Positions 60,163 to 64,000 of a stretch of 64,000 bases of DNA are shown one piece after another. Origin of the DNA: Flammula alnicola. Its lineage: Eukaryota; Basidiomycota; Agaricomycetes; Agaricales; Strophariaceae. The translations under genes and the position numbers were made by a program. How positions within the stretch are numbered: position 1 is the stretch's first letter; each line of letters begins with the position of its first letter. The stretch covers positions 1 through 64,000 of the forward strand of contig JADNRV010000119.1 of assembly GCA_015499995.1 (NCBI GenBank). The letters run 5' to 3'. The notes beneath the pieces were generated by a model that saw only the letters and a program-made list of their open reading frames with translations, did no database searches and was not told where the DNA came from.

Positions 60163-60775
60163 TACAACCTTCCATCTTTTGACTTACCCTGCCTAATTTA
60201 CTTATGGATAAATTAATTGGCATTCAAGTTTATAGTACGTGGACCCTCGTGGTAAACCCATTATGGACACATCCTTTTCTTGACACGCTCTTTCGAGCTG
60301 AAGCACTCATTCTTTACATACCTGTGATACGTACATAAACCCTTCCACTCCATTAGTTTTCCTATCTAGACTTTGTACCCCAAAAAATATCATCCTGTAA
60401 TAAGCGAGCGTATCCAGCAGGATAGCGGCTCTTTACGCCAACAAACCACTCTGAAAGCCTATCGCACCCGGTACTGCGTTCGAGCGATCAACATCACCAC
60501 TCGACACCCCAACCATGGACGACGACGCATACGGAGATCATCCTGCGCCGAGCAAGGGTCTGCCGAAAGAAGTCGACATGGTGTAGATGAATTACGATTA
60601 TATTGCTTAGGACGTATACGTACCAACTAGCCAGAGTCAGGATTCTTTGGTGGGAACTGCTGGTATTACTTACAAGTCACCTGAGAACTATGTAGGAAAG
60701 CGGGTGATATAGGTATGGTATGGATAAAGTACGTATAATATGTATGTATGCCCAGTCAATCAATACATAGAGCGT
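60163..60775. other. Convergent intergenic region
   Basis: A 613-base gap lies between two convergent genes. A short frame at 60373-60630 has no recognisable content. Terminators for both genes must lie here, but I cannot point to one. Confidence 0.5.
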
Positions 60776-62979
60776 CTAGTCTATAATGCTCAGCTCCCTC
60801 AGACGGCCCTTTGCGAACGTGTCCTTGTATACATTCCAGATCCTGTTCGGTTTGGGGGTGAAGGGGTCAGTTGAGGCAAGAGCGTTGACCAAGGAGGAAG
60901 ACCCACCGAGTCAGCTCTTCGATATATTTCTGCTGCACGCGCATGACTTCTTCCAGCGTCGGTTTATCGCACTGCTGAACGCGTATAGGCTTGCCAACTA
61001 AATCCCACAAAGAAAGGGGTAGAAGAGAAGGGAACGGGAAACGTTAATGACCCAAAATCATACGCCGAAGTGACCAATAGCAGATTGATTATGTGGTTGA
61101 CTTACTAACTGCTACGATCTGTCTTCGGTATGGCATCAGTCCAAGATTATCTGAAGTATAAATGAAATGAGTATGAGACAACCAGACGATCGACAATGGG
61201 TGCGAAACGTACAATTCAACAACCCCCGTCCATGGAACAAGGGCAACGTAAACCCGAAAATCGACTGGAATTTCCGTTGTAGGGCATACACCGTCGTCCC
61301 TTTTTCGTTCGGCATCTGTTCATAAATCTACACAATAAACAAAAAAGTTTGTCAGTTCGTACATCTGCCCAAGCCAGACGATACGAAAACACTAACGTCA
61401 TTTTCACCAAAGGAAAACACTGGTACTAGATCCGCTCTGAAGGACAACAAAATCACAAACAAGTCGACAATCATGAACATGTGCGCTATTATTCATGGAC
61501 TCGGGAGGGACGAACCCATGCTGGATCGCAATCTTGATAAACCCCAATCTGCAACGAAAGTGAATCAATAAAAACTCACAAAAACTCATACATCACCCAA
61601 AAAAAGAAAACGAAGGAAAGAAAAGAGACAAGAGGCTTACCTCTTCCTCAGCGTGAGATCCGCCGTCCCAGGCCGCGCACTCAGACTCTCAGCCGCACCG
61701 CCCACCACGATCGTGATCGCCTCGCCCGGCCCCGACTTCAAGATATTAGAGCACGAATGCTTACTGACACTACACACCCCCAACGCCAGGAGGATGTCGC
61801 GGTAGAACGGCATTTGGAAATTCGTCGTCAGCGTGAGTAGGTGGGGCTTGATTCCTGGGAAGGCTGCTGAGAAGCCCGTGGCTGGAAGAAGGAGGATTGG
61901 AGGTGAGTATATGCGCGATATTTTTGTGAAGGAGGGAAAAAGGAGATGGACCGAACCTTCTGTGGCAAAAGTTGCCAATGCTCCCCTGTGTGGTGCCAGA
62001 AATTAGTAAGGACCGGCTTCGCAGTGACGGGTAAGCTAAGCTCTACACACATCCCAATTATGCCTGGTATTAAGAGTCAGCGCTAACCTAAGATAGAACG
62101 AAAGGGTATAGACGCACCATGAGGATGGTAACCAAAAACATATGGTCTATCCGCAGGCAGCTCCGCCTCCTAACCAACACCAACGAAATTATGAATTCCT
62201 TTTCTCCATATCACTTTGAGGAAACCGAATCAAGTACCTTGAGAAACCTATGCACCAGATAGTAAAGTAAGCACGGAGCACAAGCCCAAGACAATTTATA
62301 AGTAAAATTCCAGCACACTCACGATGCAGGGTAATACTCCGCGAAATACTTCCAAAACCTCGTCGACCTAAACCACATACTACTCCGGCCTCCACGTTCC
62401 GGCGAGTTGTCTATCCAGCGCGCCCAGAAGTAGTATATCGCGAGGAAAGGCCACAGCGGCGGTATCGACCTGCAGAGGATGAGCACGCGATGCATATATA
62501 TTTAGCTGGAGCTTGCAGGCGCCTGGCGGCATGCGATGCATCGAGAAAGAAAGAGAGAGGCACATACAACAGCAACAACCACGCACACGTCGTGATGACG
62601 ATCATGACCGACCACACCGCGACCGCGAGCGTCTGCAGCCTCCTCTTCCTCGGCACCTTCGCGGGGACGAAGCTGGTCCATCATACCAAAAAAAAAAACA
62701 TCGTTAGTTCTCGATTTCGACTAATGGTAATAAATTAAAAGAGAGAAGCAAGCAAGCAACGAGTAACGAAAACAAAGACATAAAAACCACACTGATAACG
62801 CACTTGACATTCGCATGCAGCGCCGCGACAGGCTTCGTCACATGCAGCGGGGTCGCCGCGAGCTTCGACAGCGCATCCTTCAGCGTGTTCGCCGACAGGC
62901 TCCGCGAGCTCTTCGACAGCAGCCCGTTCGCGTTATTGGTGCTGCCAGATCTTGATTCCGTCCTTGATAGTGTTGACAT
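60776..62979 (-). CDS. Diacylglycerol acyltransferase, DGAT2 family
   Basis: Fourteen exons join in phase into 386 residues: 62979-62804, 62672-62568, 62469-62323, 62247-62238, 62169-62118, 62063-62049, 61980-61957, 61881-61641, 61548-61516, 61436-61397, 61327-61213, 61150-61106, 60997-60907 and 60842-60776. After a Ser-rich leader come membrane segments (VWSVMIVITTCAWLLLL, PPLWPFLAIYYFW). DGAT2 landmarks follow: [92 protein letters not shown], the PLFHGRG segment and NLGLMPYRR. The HPHG motif is the family active site. It esterifies diacylglycerol with acyl-CoA at the ER or lipid droplets. Exons of 10, 15 and 24 bases are unusual but needed for frame; the 15/24 junction is the least certain. 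Specificity (diacylglycerol or another acceptor) is not visible. Confidence 0.9.
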
Positions 62980-63555
62980 CAGTCGGCCCGTCAAGTTAAA
63001 CGTTTTACGTTGTTTAATGGATGGATGGATGGATGGCTGGCTGGGCAGCCGAGTAAGCAGCTGTGTTCCTTCCTGGTGACGCAAGGCAGCAAAGCCCAAC
63101 GCAGGTATCGTGTATGGGCGACGATAACGGCGGCGATGAGGTATAGGGGATAGATGAGAGCAAGAGCAAGAAGTCAGGGCTGAGTGGGGTACAAGTGAAA
63201 GGCTGCAAGCGCGCGATTACGCCAAGGCAAAACCCGAAGATCCTGCATACACCCGCATACATATCAGAGACATACTCATTTCAATTAAAGGAAGGCCTTC
63301 CAACATAGAAGCAGTAAAAGAAGAATTCTAGTATTTGAATTGATTCAACATTGGTAAATTGGTAAGCCTACAGTACTATGGTAAAAACGCGAGGATAGGA
63401 GTAAGTAGCGACAAACGATGTATGTACAATGGAAGGAAAGAAAACGAAGGCCATATCCAGCGAGTCCATGAGGTAACATCGGTAAGATTACCCAAATTCA
63501 TTCGACCCTAGCCTGCTTCAAAGACCGCCGACATTGCCTCGTGGGTCGTGGTATT
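62980..63555. other. Intergenic, with (ATGG)5 microsatellite
   Basis: This lies between the DGAT2 start and the Cdc48 stop. It contains an ATGG repeat at 63017-63036 in the likely DGAT2 5' leader. No gene recognised. Confidence 0.55.
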
Positions 63556-64000
63556 TTAAGCGTACAAGTCATCGTCAGCGGTGTCATCTGCGAACCCTGC
63601 GTTACTGGTAGCAGCAGCCTCGGTGGCCTGGCCTTCGCCCTCGGGGAACTTGAAGTTGTTTCCGAACCCACGCGATTGTTGCAGGTTCTATTGTTAATAA
63701 AATGAAATGTCAGAAAAAACTGATCGATAACATGGGAAGCAGATAAGACGAACCTGAGAGAACATCTCGTAACGCCTGATATCCTGATCGGACACGGAAC
63801 GACGAGCATACTTCATAGCCTCTCGAAGTGATCCCTGCAAACACCATTATCAATAAAATGCTCAAAAGTAAATGAAAAAGATCAGTCAACTAACCTTGTA
63901 ATCTGAGGAACAGGATCCTCCTCCTCCACATCATCCTCCATCTTCGTATCATCAGCATCCTCACGCTCCTTCTTCTCCCTCGCAGCCCTGATATCCGCAT
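63556..64000 (-). CDS. AAA+ ATPase Cdc48/p97, C-terminal end (partial)
   Basis: The window edge cuts the gene. Visible exons are 64000-63895 (ADIRAARE, DDVEEEDPVPQIT), 63834-63754 (EAMKYARRSVSDQDIRRYEMFSQ) and 63687-63556 (NLQQSRGFGNNFKFPEGEG to the stop after DDDLYA). This is the highly conserved C-terminus of Cdc48, the ubiquitin-dependent segregase acting in ER-associated degradation and chromatin. The stop and last exon are secure. The join between the first two exons is odd. The expected ITRDHFEEAMKY run would need one extra base near 63822; as written, the obvious splice gives a premature stop, while frame is kept only by skipping VPQITR (donor GTTCCT). This may be a sequence error or a different donor. 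Confidence 0.85.

Noticed and set aside
60373..60630. Small gene between the two convergent genes
   Set aside because: 85 codons without recognisable content, and no ATG with good downstream support.

Overview
The window looks like nuclear DNA of an agaricomycete basidiomycete (mushroom-forming fungus). The genes have many short GT-AG introns of about 43-92 bases. They include DUF6535 membrane proteins, SRPK-like kinases, a Plavaka transposase and a KDZ transposase with a CxC2 cysteine cluster, all typical of Agaricomycetes. I built the exon structures by hand from splice signals, reading phase and family conservation, so small boundary errors are possible.

Region 1 (about 1-16.7 kb) is a gene-poor start followed by a mosaic of partial copies of one three-gene unit: a cytosolic trypsin-like protease, a DUF6535 membrane protein and an SRPK-like kinase. 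One full copy of each survives (protease 11873-13489 +, DUF6535 5029-7678 -, kinase 14340-15739 -). Between them lie truncated, interrupted or chimeric copies. A single-pass membrane protein follows (16962-18809 -).

Region 2 (19.7-34.2 kb) is a nested transposon. A 5'-truncated Plavaka transposase (19678-20281 and 33154-34173) is split by a 12,863-bp KDZ element (20282-33144). The element has a 9-bp target duplication, short inverted termini and TTTAAA-rich subterminal regions. It carries an apparently intact 10-exon, 1029-aa KDZ transposase and three further genes of unknown role.

Region 3 (35.8-50.4 kb) has a Ser/Thr-rich membrane protein, a 690-bp MITE with long inverted ends, an 18-exon cytochrome P450 with an upstream exon relic, a secreted Ser/Ala-rich protein and a large foldback palindrome with arms of about 550 bp.

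Region 4 (51.2-64 kb) has a probable mitochondrial hotdog thioesterase, a 1633-aa adenylating NRPS-like protein with a carrier domain, a membrane beta-helix region and a C-terminal RING finger, a DGAT2-type acyltransferase, and the end of Cdc48/p97. P450, thioesterase, adenylating enzyme and acyltransferase could together form a metabolic neighbourhood, but this is inference only.
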